Shown piece after piece: positions 5,828 to 6,640 of a stretch of 6,640 bases of DNA. This DNA comes from Clostridiales bacterium (GTDB lineage Bacteria; Bacillota; Clostridia; Christensenellales; Aristaeellaceae): assembly GCA_019409045.1 (NCBI GenBank), contig DXVG01000102.1, forward strand, positions 1-6,640, given 5' to 3'. The translations under genes and the position numbers were made by a program. Below the pieces are notes generated by a model. It saw only the letters and a program-made list of their open reading frames with translations. It made no database searches and was not told the DNA's origin. The stretch's first letter is position 1, and each line of letters starts with the position of its first letter.

Positions 5828-6640
5828 CATACAATGGATCACAGGGAAGAAAGGCGCGCCCCGGCATGGGCGGTCCCGGCATGGGCGGCCCCGGCATGGC
5901 GCCGGGACAGAAGGCGAGCGCCGGAACGTGGAAAAAGCTGCTGAAATACTGCAAAAAGCACTGGGTGGTCATCATACTCGCGCTGATCTGCTCCATCGCG
6001 GGCTCCGCGCTCACGCTGGTCGGCCCCGGAAAGCTGTCGGAGATCACCGACATCGTCTCGGCGGGGCTCGCGCCGGACACGCAGAAGCTCGAACAGGTCG
6101 TCGAGCAGTCCACGCAGAACGCCTCCGCGAACATGGAAGTGCTCGCGACCGCCATTTCGGACAACGTGGCGCAGAACGCGCAGAGCCTGATGGCCGCCGT
6201 GTCCGAAAACCTCTCCCCCGAGAATCTGGAAAAGACCGCGGCGCAGATACTGACCTCCTCCGAGTTCTCCGAGGAGGAGAAGGCGGCGCTTGAGCAGGCG
6301 CTTGCGGCGATCGAGGCCAACCCGGACGCGGCGCAGGCGCAGCTTTCGGCGCTGCCGGAATCGGTGCAGAACGCGCTGTTTGCCCCCGTGGAGGTGAGCG
6401 GCGTGTCCATCCCCGCGGAGGACCAGTTCGCGGCGCTGCGCGCCTTTAATGACGCCGAGGCGTCGGAGGCGGCGATGGCGCAGCTTCCGGAATCGGTGCT
6501 CGCCGCGCTGTATACGGACATCACCGTGAACGGCTCCGCCCTCACCTACGACGGCAAATCATGGTGGAAGGACAAGACCTTCAAATCCTTCGACATCCGC
6601 GACAAAGTAAAAACCGGTGAAAACGAGATCATAGTCGAAG
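5824..6640 (+). CDS. ABC exporter half-transporter, N-terminal part, with large extracellular insertion (BmrD-like); cut by window end
   Basis: The open frame runs from ATG 5824 to the window edge, giving 272 residues without a stop. Residues 1-33 are a flexible Gly/Pro/Met tail with GMGGP repeats. Residues 35-45 (TWKKLLKYCKKH) look like the amphipathic elbow helix of type IV exporters. The first membrane helix is at about 46-68 and continues into GPGKLSEITDIV, the usual conserved end of that helix and equivalent to LPDYMSEI in the upstream subunit. The second membrane helix should follow within about 30 residues. Instead there are at least 190 hydrophilic Ala/Glu/Gln-rich residues (about 82-272), containing a duplicated LPESV segment. 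This is best read as an extracellular domain inserted in the first external loop. The BmrD subunit of BmrCD is known to have an extracellular domain of this placement. The ATP-binding domain, expected to be the catalytically complete one, lies outside the window. Because the ATP-binding domain is unseen, the ABC assignment rests on the start of the exporter domain, the gene pairing and the degenerate upstream subunit. Confidence 0.85.
   Translation, partial: MTYNGSQGRKARPGMGGPGMGGPGMAPGQKASAGTWKKLLKYCKKHWVVIILALICSIAGSALTLVGPGKLSEITDIVSAGLAPDTQKLEQVVEQSTQNASANMEVLATAISDNVAQNAQSLMAAVSENLSPENLEKTAAQILTSSEFSEEEKAALEQALAAIEANPDAAQAQLSALPESVQNALFAPVEVSGVSIPAEDQFAALRAFNDAEASEAAMAQLPESVLAALYTDITVNGSALTYDGKSWWKDKTFKSFDIRDKVKTGENEIIVE
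5863..5907 (+). repeat. Tandem 15-base repeat encoding GMGGP
   Basis: Two near-identical 15-base units (5863-5877 and 5878-5892, one base different) and a partial third (from 5893) encode Gly-Met-Gly-Gly-Pro twice and then Gly-Met-Ala-Pro-Gly. They form residues 14-28 in the N-terminal cytoplasmic tail of the second ABC subunit. Perfectly in-phase units can gain or lose copies by slippage. Confidence 0.9.
6298..6543 (+). repeat. Internal protein duplication in the extracellular insertion
   Basis: Residues 159-196 (6298-6411) and 204-240 (6433-6543) of the second ABC subunit align. Both have an alanine-rich helix, then LPESV (177-181 and 221-225, 44 residues apart), then xxAL followed by a hydrophobic/Val/Gly pattern. 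From LPESV onward 9 of 20 positions are identical by hand alignment, with further F/Y, V/I and I/L matches. The DNA is less alike, so this is an older duplication rather than a fresh one. Confidence 0.65.

Noticed and set aside
3971..5842. Open frame of 623 codons on the minus strand opposite the first ABC gene
   Set aside because: It is antisense to a complete, motif-bearing ABC exporter, with His/Arg-rich low-complexity translation and no ribosome binding site signal. GC-rich codon bias explains its length.
5863..5907. Short tandem repeats as a possible CRISPR-like or regulatory array
   Set aside because: The units are directly adjacent without spacers, are multiples of three, and encode in-frame protein repeats.
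5706..6545. Minus-strand frame of 279 codons rich in Ser, Ala and Cys
   Set aside because: It is the antisense of the second ABC subunit. Its Ser/Ala/Cys bias is what the complement of GCG/GAG-rich codons gives.

Overview
The window is chromosomal-type sequence from a GC-rich (roughly 60% by eye) low-G+C-lineage relative, most likely a Clostridia/Firmicutes gut-type bacterium. The evidence is the strong GGAGG-type ribosome binding sites, the FtsH with an HEIGH zinc motif, a paired multidrug-type ABC exporter of the BmrC/BmrD kind, and an HdeD-like membrane protein. The lineage is an inference from protein style, not a database match. There is no CRISPR array, transposase, phage gene, tRNA or rRNA in the window.

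Layout. Positions 1-100 are non-coding and begin with a near-ideal intrinsic terminator (stem 1-11/24-34 plus a T run). It closes an unseen gene to the left and probably also the leftward operon. Positions 101-1496 hold a two-gene leftward operon: a six-helix DUF308/HdeD-like membrane protein followed by a family 8 glycosyltransferase. The two genes overlap by 14 bases, and the second appears to use a TTG start. Positions 1497-1765 are a divergent promoter region with two look-alike extended -10 promoters facing away from each other.

From 1766 to the right edge runs a tightly packed rightward operon. It starts with a 148-residue helical protein of unknown function (GTG start), followed by ftsH (610 residues, complete). 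Next is a complete half-size ABC exporter with a degenerate nucleotide-binding domain, and then the first 272 residues of its probable partner, cut by the window end. The genes overlap by 8 bases (unknown/ftsH) and 4 bases (ABC/ABC), and are 29 bases apart at ftsH/ABC, with no terminator between them.

How they fit together. The two ABC genes most likely form a heterodimeric exporter in which the first subunit carries the catalytically degenerate site. The second subunit carries a large extracellular insertion after its first membrane helix, preceded by a Gly-Met-Pro repeat tail in the cytoplasm. FtsH is the membrane AAA+ zinc protease. The small protein translated just ahead of it, with overlapping stop and start, is a candidate partner or regulator, but nothing in its sequence proves that.

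I see no clearly new multi-gene system here. The most unusual points are the repeat-containing extracellular domain of the last ABC subunit, the orphan protein coupled to ftsH, the paired look-alike promoters, and a strong preference for ATA codons in Ile-Leu pairs in an otherwise ATA-poor sequence.
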